A stretch of DNA of 64,000 bases, from positions 422,001-486,000 of the forward strand of contig JBGVUE010000001.1 in the NCBI GenBank assembly GCA_041861885.1, given 5' to 3'. This stretch comes from Haloimpatiens sp. FM7315 (lineage in GTDB: Bacteria; Bacillota; Clostridia; Clostridiales; Clostridiaceae). Positions 1 through 14,507 of the stretch are shown here, in pieces; the stretch's first letter is position 1; each line of letters starts with the position of its first letter. The position numbers and the translations under genes are program-made. The notes under the pieces were generated by a model, which searched no databases, had not been told where the DNA came from, and worked only from the letters and a program-made list of their open reading frames with translations.

Positions 1-3000
1 ACATCCTATCCAGGTTGGTAAAAGAACAAGAATGAGCTTTTCAAAAGTTAAAGAAGTAGCAGAAATACCAAATCTAATTGAGATTCAATTAGATTCCTAC
101 AAATGGTTCTTAGATGACGGACTTCAAGAGGTTTTTGACGACATAAATCCAATCCAAGACTACACTGGTAATCTTGTTCTAGAGTTTGTAGGTTACAAAC
201 TAGATCTAGATAATATTAAATATGATGTAGAAGAATGTAAGGAAAGAGATACTACATATTCAGCACCACTAAAAGTTAAAATTAGATTATTTAATAAAGA
301 AACCGGTGAAGTTAAAGAACAAGAAGTTTTCATGGGAGATTTTCCTTTAATGACGGAACAGGGCACTTTTGTTATTAATGGAGCGGAAAGAGTTATAGTA
401 AGCCAGCTGGTTAGATCACCAGGGGTATACTATGCTTATACAGTTGACAAAACAGGTAAAAAATTGTTTTCATCAACTGTTATACCAAATAGAGGTGCAT
501 GGTTAGAGTATGAAACAGACTCTAATGATGTAATATATGTAAGAATAGACAAAACAAGAAAATTACCAATAACTATTCTTGCTAGAGCTATGGGTTGTGG
601 CTCAGATTTACAGCTAACTGAGTTTTTTGGAGATGAGGAAAGACTAAAAGCTAGCATAGAAAAAGACAATACTAAAAACACAGAGGAAGCTTTATTAGAG
701 ATATATAAGAGATTAAGACCAGGTGAACCACCTACTGTCGAAAGTGCTATGTCCCTTATAGATTCTTTATTTTTTGATGCCAAGAGATATGACTTATCTA
801 AAGTTGGTAGATACAAATTTAATAAGAAACTTTCTCTAAATTTAAGAATAGCAAATCAAATTGCCGCTGAAGATATTGTTGACCCAAATACTGGGGAAAT
901 AATAGTTGAAAGTGGAGAGAAAATCGAAAGAGATGTTGCGAAAAACATTCAAAATTTAGGTATAAATGTTGTTAATATTAAAGTAGAAGATAAGGTTATT
1001 AGAGTTATAGGAAATAATTTTGTAGATATAAAGGAACATGTACATTTTAATATAGATGAATTAAACATTAGAGAACTTGTACATTATCCTACATTGAAGC
1101 AAATATTAGAAGCTTATACTGATGAAGCTACTATTAAAGCGGAAATAAAGAAAAATATGTCAAAATTAATTCCAAAGCACATAACAAAAGATGATATGTT
1201 TGCTACTATAAGCTATGAAATTGGTTTAGCTTATGGAATTGGAAACGTTGATGATATTGACCATTTAGGTAATAGAAGATTAAGATCTGTTGGAGAACTT
1301 CTACAGAACCAATTTAGAATCGGTTTATCTAGAATGGAAAGAGTAGTAAAAGAGAGAATGACAATTCAAGATCAAGAAGTCATAACTCCACAGGCGTTAA
1401 TAAATATAAGACCAGTTGCAGCAGCAATAAAAGAGTTCTTTGGAAGCTCACAGCTTTCTCAGTTCATGGATCAAACAAATCCATTATCAGAACTTACACA
1501 TAAGAGAAGGTTATCTGCTTTAGGACCTGGTGGTTTGTCAAGAGAAAGAGCGGGATTTGAAGTCAGAGACGTTCACTATTCTCATTACGGCAGAATGTGT
1601 CCAATTGAGACACCTGAAGGACCTAACATAGGACTAATAAACTCTCTTGCATCTTATGCAAGGGTTAATGAATATGGATTTATTGAAACACCATATAACG
1701 TTGTAGATAAAAAAGCTGGAAGAGTTACTAATGATATAAGATATTTTACAGCAGATGAAGAAGACGGATTTTTGGTTGCACAGGCTAATGAGCCAGTTGA
1801 TGAGGAAGGATACTTTGTTGGGGATAAGATAACTGTAAGATACAAAGAAGATGTTATGATTGTATCTAGACATGATGTAGATTTAGTTGACATATCACCA
1901 AGACAAATTGTATCAGTAGCTACAGCTATGATACCTTTCCTTGAAAATGATGACGCCAGCCGTGCACTTATGGGATCAAATATGCAACGTCAGGCAGTAC
2001 CGCTTTTAAAAACTCAAGCACCTATAGTAGGTACTGGTATTGAGTTCAAAGCTGCTGTAGATTCTGGAGTACTACCAAAAAGTAGACACGACGGAACTGT
2101 TGTATATGTTGATGCTGACGAAGTTAGAGTGAAAAGAGACAGTAATGGAACTGTTGATAAATATAAAATATTGAAATTCAAAAGGTCTAACCAAGGAACA
2201 TGTATAAATCAAAGACCTATTGTCTATAAAGGTGAAGTTGTAAAAAGAGGTTCTGTTTTAGCAGATGGACCTTCAACAGACCTTGGAGAAATAGCTTTAG
2301 GTAAAAACATTCGTATGGGCTTTATAACTTGGGAAGGTTATAACTACGAGGATGCTATGCTTGTTTCTGAAGAATTGGTTAAAGAAGATATCTTTACTTC
2401 TATTCACATTGAAGAATATGAAGCAGAAGCAAGAGATACTAAATTAGGACCTGAAGAAATAACAAGAGATATACCTAATGTTGGTGATGACGCACTTAAG
2501 GATATAGATGAAAGAGGAATAATTAGAATAGGTGCTGAGGTAAGAGCCGGTGATATTCTAGTTGGAAAAGTTACTCCAAAAGGAGAAACTGAACTTACAG
2601 CTGAAGAGAGATTGTTGAGAGCTATATTTGGTGAAAAAGCCAGAGAAGTTAGAGATACATCTCTTAGAGTACCTCATGGTGAATCTGGAATAATTGTAGA
2701 CGTAAAAGTGTTTACAAGAGAAAACGGAGATGAACTCCCACCAGGAGTTAATGAGCTTGTAAGATGTTATATAGCTCAAAAAAGAAAAATATCTGTTGGA
2801 GATAAGATGGCTGGAAGACACGGTAACAAGGGTGTTATTTCTAGAATATTACCAGAAGAAGATATGCCTTTCTTACCAGATGGAAGACCACTTCAAATAT
2901 GCTTAAACCCACTAGGAGTTCCTTCTCGTATGAACATAGGTCAGGTACTTGAGGTTCATTTGGGCTGGGCAGCTAGTAAATTGGGCTGGCATATAGCAAC

Positions 3001-3760
3001 TCCTGTATTTGATGGCGCTATGGAAGATGAAATTGTTAAGTGCTTAAAAGACGCAGGATACGCAGAAGATGGAAAAACAGCTTTATATGATGGAAGAACT
3101 GGAGAACCATTTGATAATAGAGTTACTGTTGGATATATGTATATATTAAAACTTCACCATTTGGTTGATGATAAAATACATGCTAGATCAACAGGACCAT
3201 ACTCATTAGTAACGCAGCAGCCTTTAGGTGGTAAAGCTCAGTTCGGAGGCCAAAGATTTGGTGAAATGGAAGTTTGGGCACTTGAAGCTTATGGAGCTGC
3301 CTACACTTTACAAGAAATTTTAACTGTTAAATCAGATGATGTTGTAGGTAGAGTTAAAACTTATGAGGCAATAGTTAAAGGTGAAAACATTCCTGAACCA
3401 GGAGTGCCTGAATCATTTAAGGTTCTTATTAAAGAGCTTCAAGCTTTATGCTTAGATGTTAAAGTTTTAAATGATGAAAACCAAGAAATTGAAATAAAAG
3501 AATCACCAGATGAGAAATCAGAAGAAGATTTAGGTATTAATATAGAAGGATCAGAAGATTCTAATGCGGTAGGAATTGGAAAATCTGAAGAAAATCAAAA
3601 AGTTATAGAATCTGAAGGCACAGAATCTCACGATACAGAATCTGATGATACAGAATCTGATGAAGATTTAGATATTAATTCAGAAGAAGAAGACTATGAT
3701 ATTTCTTTTGATGAAGATTTTAGTGAATTAGAACTTAACGATTTTAATGATGAACATTAA
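1..3760 (+). CDS. rpoB: RNA polymerase beta subunit, 5' end outside window
   Basis: Catalytic core subunit of RNA polymerase. The frame is open from base 2 and reads [10 protein letters not shown] before the internal Met at 32, matching the normal N-terminus of clostridial RpoB, so only a few start codons lie outside. The rifampicin region (about 1455-1640) carries the usual sensitive residues ([24 protein letters not shown]), and the C-terminal half has the [12 protein letters not shown] active-centre motif near 2800. After the conserved end of the protein there is a long acidic, Ser/Asp/Glu-rich tail of roughly 85 residues (from about 3500) with [14 protein letters not shown] repeats, finishing in a DFNDEH end. 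The gene is followed 36 bases later by rpoC. Identity is certain; the tail length is unusual. Confidence 0.98.
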   Translation, partial: HPIQVGKRTRMSFSKVKEVAEIPNLIEIQLDSYKWFLDDGLQEVFDDINPIQDYTGNLVLEFVGYKLDLDNIKYDVEECKERDTTYSAPLKVKIRLFNKETGEVKEQEVFMGDFPLMTEQGTFVINGAERVIVSQLVRSPGVYYAYTVDKTGKKLFSSTVIPNRGAWLEYETDSNDVIYVRIDKTRKLPITILARAMGCGSDLQLTEFFGDEERLKASIEKDNTKNTEEALLEIYKRLRPGEPPTVESAMSLIDSLFFDAKRYDLSKVGRYKFNKKLSLNLRIANQIAAEDIVDPNTGEIIVESGEKIERDVAKNIQNLGINVVNIKVEDKVIRVIGNNFVDIKEHVHFNIDELNIRELVHYPTLKQILEAYTDEATIKAEIKKNMSKLIPKHITKDDMFATISYEIGLAYGIGNVDDIDHLGNRRLRSVGELLQNQFRIGLSRMERVVKERMTIQDQEVITPQALINIRPVAAAIKEFFGSSQLSQFMDQTNPLSELTHKRRLSALGPGGLSRERAGFEVRDVHYSHYGRMCPIETPEGPNIGLINSLASYARVNEYGFIETPYNVVDKKAGRVTNDIRYFTADEEDGFLVAQANEPVDEEGYFVGDKITVRYKEDVMIVSRHDVDLVDISPRQIVSVATAMIPFLENDDASRALMGSNMQRQAVPLLKTQAPIVGTGIEFKAAVDSGVLPKSRHDGTVVYVDADEVRVKRDSNGTVDKYKILKFKRSNQGTCINQRPIVYKGEVVKRGSVLADGPSTDLGEIALGKNIRMGFITWEGYNYEDAMLVSEELVKEDIFTSIHIEEYEAEARDTKLGPEEITRDIPNVGDDALKDIDERGIIRIGAEVRAGDILVGKVTPKGETELTAEERLLRAIFGEKAREVRDTSLRVPHGESGIIVDVKVFTRENGDELPPGVNELVRCYIAQKRKISVGDKMAGRHGNKGVISRILPEEDMPFLPDGRPLQICLNPLGVPSRMNIGQVLEVHLGWAASKLGWHIATPVFDGAMEDEIVKCLKDAGYAEDGKTALYDGRTGEPFDNRVTVGYMYILKLHHLVDDKIHARSTGPYSLVTQQPLGGKAQFGGQRFGEMEVWALEAYGAAYTLQEILTVKSDDVVGRVKTYEAIVKGENIPEPGVPESFKVLIKELQALCLDVKVLNDENQEIEIKESPDEKSEEDLGINIEGSEDSNAVGIGKSEENQKVIESEGTESHDTESDDTESDEDLDINSEEEDYDISFDEDFSELELNDFNDEH

Positions 3761-3781
3761 TCCACAATTTCATAATTATGA

Positions 3782-7332
<3,551 letters not shown>

Positions 7333-7342
7333 TCCTATTTTA

Positions 7343-7371
7343 TTGACACTTGCATTTTAAAATGATAAAAT
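7343..7371 (+). promoter_or_regulatory. Sigma-A promoter for the L7Ae-like gene and str operon
   Basis: TTGACA at 7343-7348, a 17-base spacer, then TAAAAT at 7366-7371. It lies directly after rpoC and would start transcription near 7378, about 75 bases before the L7Ae-like gene, giving the str genes a promoter separate from rpoBC. Confidence 0.75.
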
Positions 7372-7389
7372 AATCTTTGTGTAGTTTTG

Positions 7390-7424
7390 CTATAAAGATA
7401 GAGCTCCGTGCTTTATCTTTATAG
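7390..7424 (+). promoter_or_regulatory. Strong leader hairpin before the L7Ae-like gene
   Basis: A 15-base-pair stem (7390-7404 with 7410-7424, one G-U pair) closed by a five-base loop TCCGT. It falls just after the predicted start point and 28 bases before the next gene. No T run follows, so it is not a classic terminator; a stabilising 5' structure or a protein-binding leader is possible. The downstream protein family binds K-turns, but a clear K-turn (tandem GA pairs beside a three-base bulge) is not visible. Confidence 0.55.
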
Positions 7425-7451
7425 TGATGCTTAGACAAAGGGGGATTAAGT

Positions 7452-7694
7452 ATGCTTAATAAACTTGAAGGCAAAAAAGTTGTAGGCATAAAGCAAACTC
7501 AAAAGGCCATAATAAATATGCGCTGCGAGGCTGTTTATATAGCAGAGGATGCGGAAGCAAAGTTAATTGAGCCTTTAGTTAAATTAGCCAAGGAGAGATC
7601 CCTTGAGTTAGTGTACATAGATACCATGAAATCCCTTGGGAAACTTTGTGGTATAGATGTTGGTGCTGCTGTTGCAGCAACACTAAAATTATAA
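7452..7694 (+). CDS. rplGB: L7Ae/L30e-family K-turn RNA-binding protein (YbxF-like)
   Basis: An 80-residue protein of the bacterial L7Ae/L30e family, called YbxF or RplGB in Bacillus, which binds kink-turn RNA and is associated with ribosomes. It starts at ATG 7452 after an AAGGGGG site. The family pattern is visible: a basic N-terminus, a central VYIAEDAEAKL segment and a hydrophobic end (CGIDVGAAVAA) that closes the alpha-beta-alpha fold. Its place between rpoC and rpsL is the usual Firmicute one. The symbol follows Firmicute usage. Confidence 0.93.
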   Translation: MLNKLEGKKVVGIKQTQKAIINMRCEAVYIAEDAEAKLIEPLVKLAKERSLELVYIDTMKSLGKLCGIDVGAAVAATLKL

Positions 7695-7743
7695 TTGTTA
7701 GAAACTATTTTATATACAGCTAAAAATTAAAGGAGGTGTAACA

Positions 7744-8120
7744 ATGCCAACTATAAACCAATTAGTTAGAAAAGGCAGACAGACAGTAGCAGTTAAATCT
7801 ACTGCACCAGCTCTTAAAGAGTGTCCACAAAAAGAGGAGTATGTACTGTAGTTAAAACAGCTACTCCAAAGAAGCCAAACTCAGCTTTAAGAAAAATCGC
7901 TAGAGTTAGACTAACAAATGGATACGAAGTGACAGCTTACATACCTGGTATAGGCCATAACCTACAAGAACATAGTGTTGTGCTTATAAGAGGAGGAAGG
8001 GTAAAAGACCTTCCAGGTGTAAGATATCACATAGTAAGAGGTACTTTAGACGCTGCAGGAGTTGCAAACAGAATGCAAAGCAGATCTAAGTATGGTGCAA
8101 AAAGACCTAAGCAAAAATAG
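7744..8120 (+). CDS. rpsL: 30S ribosomal protein S12 (frame broken)
   Basis: S12 of the decoding centre, 125 residues after repair. ATG 7744 follows AAAGGAGGTG and gives [12 protein letters not shown]. The frame breaks in the A run 7829-7833; one more A restores [22 protein letters not shown] keeps the lysine whose mutation gives streptomycin resistance, so the allele looks sensitive. As an essential gene it cannot truly lack its N-terminus. Confidence 0.97.
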
Positions 8121-8187
8121 GTTCGTTAACTAGTGGTGCAATGTCTTCAGCATTTATATAGATTATATTTTTCTTTTGTGCGGATGA

Positions 8188-8211
8188 CAAAGCGCTTTGC
8201 GGCTTAAGCCG
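8188..8211. repeat. Two abutting perfect 12-bp palindromes
   Basis: In the 135-base gap between rpsL and rpsG, CAAAGCGCTTTG (8188-8199) is followed without a gap by CGGCTTAAGCCG (8200-8211). Both are exact palindromes and GC-richer than their surroundings. Each could form a small hairpin or dimerise in RNA, or bind a dimeric protein in DNA. No T run follows. Role unknown. Confidence 0.6.
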
Positions 8212-8228
8212 AGTACCGATGAACTTAA

Positions 8229-8726
<498 letters not shown>

Positions 8727-8727
8727 C

Positions 8728-8762
8728 AGAAAACTGTTTTGGCTTAGCCAAAACAGTTTTCT
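8728..8762 (+). terminator. Near-perfect intergenic hairpin between rpsG and fusA
   Basis: A 16-base-pair stem with no mismatches (8728-8743 with 8747-8762) and a three-base TTA loop, starting one base after the rpsG stop. Only a weak AAAATTT follows, not a clean U tract, so it may act as a partial terminator or as a 3' stabiliser or processing site that sets fusA-tuf expression apart from rpsL-rpsG. Confidence 0.55.
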
Positions 8763-8802
8763 AAAATTTAAATTATTCGTAGGATAAAAAGGAGGAAGGC
8801 AC

Positions 8803-10868
8803 ATGGCAAGAGAATTTCCGTTAGAGAAGTTTCGTAACATTGGAATCATGGCCCATATAGATGCTGGTAAAACAACAACTACTGAGCGTATATTGTTCTA
8901 CACAGGTGTAAACCATAAGATTGGTGAAACTCATGAGGGTAACGCTACTATGGACTGGATGGAGCAAGAACAAGAAAGAGGTATTACTATAACTTCAGCT
9001 GCAACAACATGTCACTGGAATGGTCATGTAATTAACATAATAGATACGCCAGGGCACGTAGATTTCACAGTCGAAGTTGAAAGATCATTAAGAGTACTTG
9101 ATGGAGCTGTTGGTGTTTTTGCGCAAAAGGTGGAGTTGAACCTCAATCTGAGACTGTTTGGAGACAGGCAGACAAATACAGTGTACCAAGAGTTGCATAT
9201 ATAAACAAAATGGATATACTTGGAGCTGATTTCTTTAGAGCTGTTAGAATGATGAGAGAAAGACTACATGCTAATGCAGTTCCAATACAATTACCAATAG
9301 GAAAAGAAGAAAACTTTATTGGTATTATTGACTTAATCGAAAATAATGCAAGAATTTACAAAGATGATTTAGGAAAAGAAATCGAAGTAACTGAAATACC
9401 AGAAGATATGAAAGAATTAGCTGAAAAATACAGATCAGAAATGATTGAATCTGTAGCTGAATTAGATGAAGATTTAATGATGAAATATCTTGATGGTGAA
9501 GAATTAACTATAGAAGAAATAGACGCAACTATCAGAAAAGGTGTATGTAATAATGAAATAGTTCCTGTAATTTGTGGATCTTCATACAAAAACAAAGGCG
9601 TACAGATGATGATAGATGCAGCAGTTAAATACTTACCATCACCACTAGATGTACCTGCAATTAAAGGTGTTAACCCAGAAACTAAAGAAGAAGTAGAAAG
9701 ACCAAGTGATGATAATGAACCACTTGCAGCTTTAGCTTTCAAAATTGCAACAGATCCATTCATAGGTAAACTTGCTTTCGCAAGAGTTTACTCAGGAATT
9801 ATGGAAAGTGGTACATATGTGTTGAATTCAAACAAGAACAAGAAAGAAAGAATCGGAAGACTTGTTAAAATGCATTCAAACCACAGAAAAGATGTTGATG
9901 AACTAAGAGCAGGAGATTTAGGTGCTGTAATAGGATTAAAAAATACAACAACTGGAGATACTTTATGTGATGAAAACAATCCAGTAGTATTAGAAAACAT
10001 GGAATTTCCAGAACCAGTTATAAGAGTTGCTATAGAGCCAAAAACTAAAGCAGGTCAAGAGAAAATGGGAATAGCTCTTCAAAAACTAGCAGAAGAGGAT
10101 CCAACATTCAAAACTTACACAGATCAAGAAACTGGTCAAACAATTATAGCAGGTATGGGAGAACTACACCTTGAGATAATAGTTGACAGACTTCAAAGAG
10201 AGTTTAAAGTTGAATGTAACGTTGGTAAGCCACAAGTTGCTTACAAAGAAACAATCAGAAAACCTGTTAAGGCTGAAGGTAAGTTTGTAAGACAGTCAGG
10301 TGGACGTGGACAATACGGTCACTGCTGGATAGAAATGATACCTACTGATGATGGATTTACTTTCGAAGATGCTATAGTTGGAGGATCAATTCCAAAAGAA
10401 TATATAGGACCTATCGAAAATGGTATAAGAGAAGCAGCACAAACTGGAGTAGTTGCTGGATACCCTGCAATTAACTTCAAAGTTAGATTAGTTGATGGAT
10501 CTTACCATGATGTCGATTCTTCAGAAATGGCCTTCAAAATTGCTGGATCTATGGCATTTAAAAATGCTATGGGTAAAGCTGACCCAGTTCTTCTTGAGCC
10601 TGTAATGAAGGTTGAAGTTGTAACACCAGAAGAGTACATGGGCGATGTAATTGGCGATGTAAACTCAAGAAGAGGTAGAATAGAAGGAATGGACCCAAGA
10701 GCAGGTGCTCAGGTTATAAGAGCTTTCGTACCACTTTCTGAAATGTTTGGATATGCTACAACATTAAGATCAAGAACTCAAGGAAGAGGAAACTATTCTA
10801 TGGAATTTGATCATAATGAAGAAGTTCCAAAGAGCATACAAGAAAAAGTAATTAGCGAGAATAAATAA
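8803..10868 (+). CDS. fusA: Translation elongation factor G (frame broken)
   Basis: GTPase that moves tRNAs and mRNA through the ribosome, 688 residues after repair. ATG 8803 follows AAGGAGGAAGG. G1 is [14 protein letters not shown]3 is DTPGHVD. The frame breaks in the T run 9116-9120; one more T gives [18 protein letters not shown] and links the first 106 residues to the remainder, which includes the NKMD G4 motif. Domain IV (about 10220 onwards) is complete. It is the only fusA in the window. Confidence 0.97.
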
Positions 10869-10925
10869 TTAAAGTTTTTAATTTCTTTATGATAAATTTG
10901 AACTAAATGTGAGGAGGAAGAAAAA

Positions 10926-12119
10926 ATGTCAAAAGCAAAATTTGAAAGAAGTAAGCCACACGTAAATATAGGAACAATAGGTCACGTAGACCACGGTAAG
11001 ACAACATTAACAGCAGCAATAACAACAGTATTATCAAAAGCAGGAAAAGCAGAAGCAACAAAATATGACGAAATAGATAAAGCACCAGAAGAAAAAGAAA
11101 GAGGAATTACAATCAACACAGCACACGTAGAGTATGAAACAGACAACAGACACTATGCACACGTTGACTGCCCAGGCCATGCTGACTATGTAAAGAACAT
11201 GATAACAGGAGCAGCACAAATGGACGGAGCAATCCTAGTAGTAAGTGCAGCAGATGGTCCAATGCCACAAACAAGAGAACATATACTACTAGCATCAAGA
11301 GTTGGAGTTAACCACATAGTAGTATTCTTAAATAAAGCAGATATGGTAGACGATCCAGAATTACTAGAATTAGTAGAAATGGAAGTAAGAGAACTATTAA
11401 GTGAATATGGATTTGACGGAGACGGATGTCCAATCATAACAGGATCAGCATTAGAAGCATTACAAAACCCAGAAGATGAATCAAAAACAAAATGCATATT
11501 TGAGTTAATGGATGCAGTAGATGAGTATATCCCAACACCAGAAAGAGCAACAGACAAAGACTTCTTAATGCCAATAGAAGATGTATTCACAATCACAGGA
11601 AGAGGAACAGTTGCAACAGGAAGAGTAGAAAGAGGAATCTTACACGTAGGCGACGAAGTAGAAGTAGTTGGACTAAGTGAAGAAAAGAAAAAGACAGTAG
11701 TAACAGGAGTAGAAATGTTCAGAAAGTTACTAGATGAAGCAATGGCAGGAGATAACATCGGAGCATTATTAAGAGGAGTACAAAGAACAGAAATCGAAAG
11801 AGGTCAAGTATTAGCAAAACCAAATTCAGTACACCCACACAGCAAATTTGTAGGTCAAGTATACGTATTGAAAAAAGAAGAAGGCGGAAGACATACACCA
11901 TTCTTCAACGGATACAGACCACAATTCTACTTTAGAACAACAGACGTTACAGGATCAATAGCATTACCAGAAGGAACAGAAATGGTAGTACCAGGCGATC
12001 ACATAGACATGAACGTTGAATTAATAACTCAAGTAGCAATGGAAGAAGGATTAAGATTTGCTATAAGAGAAGGCGGAAGAACAGTAGGTTCTGGAGTTGT
12101 TACTAGCATAGTTAAATAG
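10926..12119 (+). CDS. tuf: Translation elongation factor Tu
   Basis: GTPase that delivers aminoacyl-tRNA to the ribosome; 397 residues, intact. ATG 10926 follows [16 protein letters not shown] (G1), DCPGHADY (G3) and NKADM (G4) are visible. Codon choice is even more biased than in neighbours, nearly always A-ending (GCA, ACA, GGA, CCA), as expected for one of the most abundant proteins. The long open frames on its minus strand are a by-product of this bias. It is last in the str operon and followed by a hairpin. Confidence 0.99.
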   Translation: MSKAKFERSKPHVNIGTIGHVDHGKTTLTAAITTVLSKAGKAEATKYDEIDKAPEEKERGITINTAHVEYETDNRHYAHVDCPGHADYVKNMITGAAQMDGAILVVSAADGPMPQTREHILLASRVGVNHIVVFLNKADMVDDPELLELVEMEVRELLSEYGFDGDGCPIITGSALEALQNPEDESKTKCIFELMDAVDEYIPTPERATDKDFLMPIEDVFTITGRGTVATGRVERGILHVGDEVEVVGLSEEKKKTVVTGVEMFRKLLDEAMAGDNIGALLRGVQRTEIERGQVLAKPNSVHPHSKFVGQVYVLKKEEGGRHTPFFNGYRPQFYFRTTDVTGSIALPEGTEMVVPGDHIDMNVELITQVAMEEGLRFAIREGGRTVGSGVVTSIVK

Positions 12120-12191
12120 TTAATATTAAACTTACTAGTGGTAACCCGTCAGTGTGCATTTTGATTTGAATTATTTAAAATGCTATGTATT

Positions 12192-12225
12192 TATAAAGGA
12201 GAAGAATCAACGCTTCTCCTTTATA
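12192..12225 (+). terminator. Terminator-like hairpin after tuf
   Basis: A perfect 13-base-pair stem (12192-12204 with 12213-12225) with an eight-base loop, ending in a short AATTTC rather than a full T run. It lies 73 bases after tuf and just before the rpsJ promoter, a natural str/S10 boundary. Confidence 0.7.
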
Positions 12226-12247
12226 ATTTCAATAAAATAAAAAATAC

Positions 12248-12276
12248 TTGTCAAATTAAAAAAAATATTGTATACT
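12248..12276 (+). promoter_or_regulatory. Sigma-A promoter of the S10 operon
   Basis: TTGTCA at 12248-12253, 17-base spacer, TATACT at 12271-12276. It is close to consensus and lies about 210 bases before rpsJ, leaving a long leader. Confidence 0.8.
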
Positions 12277-12282
12277 AAAAGA

Positions 12283-12487
12283 GTTGTAATGTGTAACAGT
12301 AATGTGATGAGAGGTTGCCGAACTTCCGGGGAATTCTTATCATATAAAGCCTTGATCAAGAATCGGGCGACGGAATGTCTATTTGTCTTGTTTCAGGTAA
12401 AAAAAGCAACACCCGGAACAGTTTACAGAGTATCCGCTGTTGTACGTAAAGAAGTAAAGCGTGCGATGAAAAGGAGGGAAAAGAAAA
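12283..12487 (+). promoter_or_regulatory. Long structured leader of the S10 operon
   Basis: About 205 bases between the predicted start point and rpsJ, more GC-rich than other intergenic DNA here and with pairing segments such as GATGAGA with TCTTATC (near 12307-12342) and AACAG with CTGTT (near 12417-12443). S10 leaders in other bacteria mediate feedback by L4 or antitermination; this one may do so, but no known leader motif could be matched by eye. An open frame of 86 codons across it has no good ribosome site and is not called. Confidence 0.45.
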
Positions 12488-12796
12488 ATGGCAAAACAAA
12501 AAATAAGAATAAGATTAAAAGCTTTTGAACACAATATTTTGGATCAAACAGCAGAGAAAATAGTAGAAATTGCTAAATCAACAGGAGCAAAAGTAGCAGG
12601 TCCAGTACCTCTACCAACAGAAAAAGATGTAGTTACTATATTAAGAGCTCCACATAAATATAAAGATTCAAGAGAGCAATTCGAAATTAGAACTCATAAA
12701 AGATTGATTGATATAATCAGTCCATCACCTAAAACTGTAGATTCTTTAACAAAGTTAGATCTACCATCAGGTGTTGATATTGAAATAAAACTATAA
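12488..12796 (+). CDS. rpsJ: 30S ribosomal protein S10
   Basis: S10 (also NusE), 102 residues, which sits in the 30S head and also binds NusB in antitermination. ATG 12488 follows AAAAGGAGGGA. The start [20 protein letters not shown] and the RTHKRLIDI segment are conserved. First gene of the S10 operon. Confidence 0.98.
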   Translation: MAKQKIRIRLKAFEHNILDQTAEKIVEIAKSTGAKVAGPVPLPTEKDVVTILRAPHKYKDSREQFEIRTHKRLIDIISPSPKTVDSLTKLDLPSGVDIEIKL

Positions 12797-12800
12797 TAGT

Positions 12801-12847
12801 GTAATAGAGTCCTATTACGAACTGTTATGATCGCAGATTATGCGATC
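12801..12847 (+). other. Two small hairpins between rpsJ and rplC
   Basis: GTAATAG pairs with CTATTAC (12801-12818), and GATCGCA pairs with TGCGATC (12829-12847). No T run follows either. They could tune translation or processing of the S10 transcript. Confidence 0.4.
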
Positions 12848-12874
12848 CGCTAATAAGTTGAGGAGGTGTAATTA

Positions 12875-13507
12875 ATGAAAAAAGCCATATTAGGTAGAAA
12901 ATTAGGTATGACTCAAATTTTTGGAGAAAACGGAGTAGTAATTCCTGTAACTGTTATATCAGCAGGCCCTTGCGTAGTTCTTCAAAAGAAAACAGAAGAA
13001 AAAGATGGATACAATGCAATTCAAGTTGGCTTTGAAGACATAAGAGAAAAGCTTGTTAACAAGCCATTCAAAGGACAATTTGCAAAAGCTGGTGTTTCTG
13101 CAAAGAGATTCATTAGAGAATTTAGATTAGAGGATACTTCAGCTTATGAAGTAGGAGCAGAAATAAACGTTGATGTATTCAATGTTGGAGATAAAATAGA
13201 TGTATCTGGAGTTTCTAAAGGTAAGGGATTCCAAGGCACAATTAAGAGATGGAACTTCCACAGAGGACCAATGAGCCACGGTTCAAAATATCATAGAGCA
13301 GTAGGTTCAATGGGAGCATCTTCAGATCCATCAAGAACTTTCAAAAACAAGAAAATGCCTGGACATATGGGAAGTGAAAATGTAACAGTTTTAAACATTG
13401 AGGTAGTTAAAGTAATGCCTGAAAAAAATGTTATATTAGTAAGAGGCGGAGTACCTGGTCCAAACAAAGGATTAGTATTAATAAAGGATACAGTTAAGGT
13501 AAAATAA
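12875..13507 (+). CDS. rplC: 50S ribosomal protein L3
   Basis: L3, 210 residues, nucleates 50S assembly and reaches towards the peptidyl transferase centre. ATG 12875 follows GAGGAGGTG ([16 protein letters not shown]). The central loop with [19 protein letters not shown] and [10 protein letters not shown] is conserved. Confidence 0.98.
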   Translation: MKKAILGRKLGMTQIFGENGVVIPVTVISAGPCVVLQKKTEEKDGYNAIQVGFEDIREKLVNKPFKGQFAKAGVSAKRFIREFRLEDTSAYEVGAEINVDVFNVGDKIDVSGVSKGKGFQGTIKRWNFHRGPMSHGSKYHRAVGSMGASSDPSRTFKNKKMPGHMGSENVTVLNIEVVKVMPEKNVILVRGGVPGPNKGLVLIKDTVKVK

Positions 13508-13536
13508 ACAGTTTCTGAGGAAAGGAGGAAATAGGA

Positions 13537-14156
13537 ATGCCTACAGTAGGATTATTTAACAGAGAAGGACAAAAAGTTAGCGATATTCAATTATCAGATA
13601 ATGTGTTCGGTATCGAAATAAATAAAGAAGTTATGCATCAAGTTGTAGTAGCACAACTTGCTAATAAAAGACAAGGAACTCAATCAGCTAAAACTAGAGC
13701 TGAGGTTTCAGGTGGTGGAATAAAACCATGGAGACAAAAAGGAACAGGTAGAGCAAGACAAGGTTCTATAAGAGCTCCACAATGGATTCATGGTGGTGTT
13801 GTATTTGCGCCAAAGCCAAGAGATTACAGCAAAGTTATTACAAAAAAGTTAAGAGATTAGCTCTTAAATCTGCACTTTCTTCAAAAGTAGCAGACCAAGA
13901 TATGATGGTTATGGAAGATTTACATTTTGAAGCTCCAAAAACAAAAGAATTTGCAAAAGTTCTTAAAGCTTTAGATGTAAAAAAAGCTTTAATAGTTGTA
14001 TCTGATAAAGATGAAAATGCATATAAATCAGCTAGAAATATTGAGGGGGTTGCTGTAATACCAGTAAACAACCTAAATGTTTATGATTTATTAAAATATA
14101 ACAAATTCATAGTAACTAAAGAAGCAGTTGCTAAAATTGAGGAGGTGTACGCATAA
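13537..14156 (+). CDS. rplD: 50S ribosomal protein L4 (frame broken)
   Basis: L4 lines the exit tunnel and is a feedback repressor of S10 operons in some bacteria. 206 residues after repair. ATG 13537 follows AAAGGAGGAAATAG. The frame breaks in the A run 13842-13847; one more A restores [17 protein letters not shown]. The tunnel loop ([21 protein letters not shown], about 13722-13786) is normal. Its stop shares one base with the rplW start (TAATG), a sign of translational coupling. Confidence 0.97.
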
Positions 14157-14449
14157 TGAAATTAACTAGCCATGATATAATAAGAAAACCAGTTGTAACT
14201 GAAAAAAGTATGGCTGATATGGCAGACAAAAAATACACCTTTATAGTTGAAAAAAGTGCAAACAAATTTCAAATAAAAAAAGCCGTTGAAGAAGTTTTTG
14301 GCGTTAAAGTTGACGAAGTTAAAACTGCTAACATAATGGGAAAACCAAAAAGAGTTGGAGTACACTTCGGAAAAAGAGCTGACTATAAGAAAGCTATAAT
14401 TAAATTAACAGCTGAAAGCAAAACTATAGAATTCTTTGAAGGAATTTAA
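14156..14449 (+). CDS. rplW: 50S ribosomal protein L23
   Basis: L23, 97 residues, at the exit of the peptide tunnel, where trigger factor and SRP dock. ATG 14156 overlaps the rplD stop by one base, with GAGGAGGTG upstream inside rpl[14 protein letters not shown] and the C-terminal [15 protein letters not shown] are characteristic. Confidence 0.97.
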   Translation: MKLTSHDIIRKPVVTEKSMADMADKKYTFIVEKSANKFQIKKAVEEVFGVKVDEVKTANIMGKPKRVGVHFGKRADYKKAIIKLTAESKTIEFFEGI

Positions 14450-14507
14450 TTATAAGAGAGCATGTATTGGTGGAAGCCAGAAAAGCTAGTATAAGGAGGG
14501 AAAAACA

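Noticed and set aside
11034..11901. Long open frames on the minus strand of tuf
   Set aside because: They mirror the extreme A-ending codon bias of tuf, have no ribosome sites and give low-complexity Leu/Ser/Cys-rich translations.
12268..12528. An 86-codon frame across the S10 leader
   Set aside because: Its start lies in the -10 region of the promoter, it lacks a ribosome site and it overlaps rpsJ in another frame; better explained as leader RNA.
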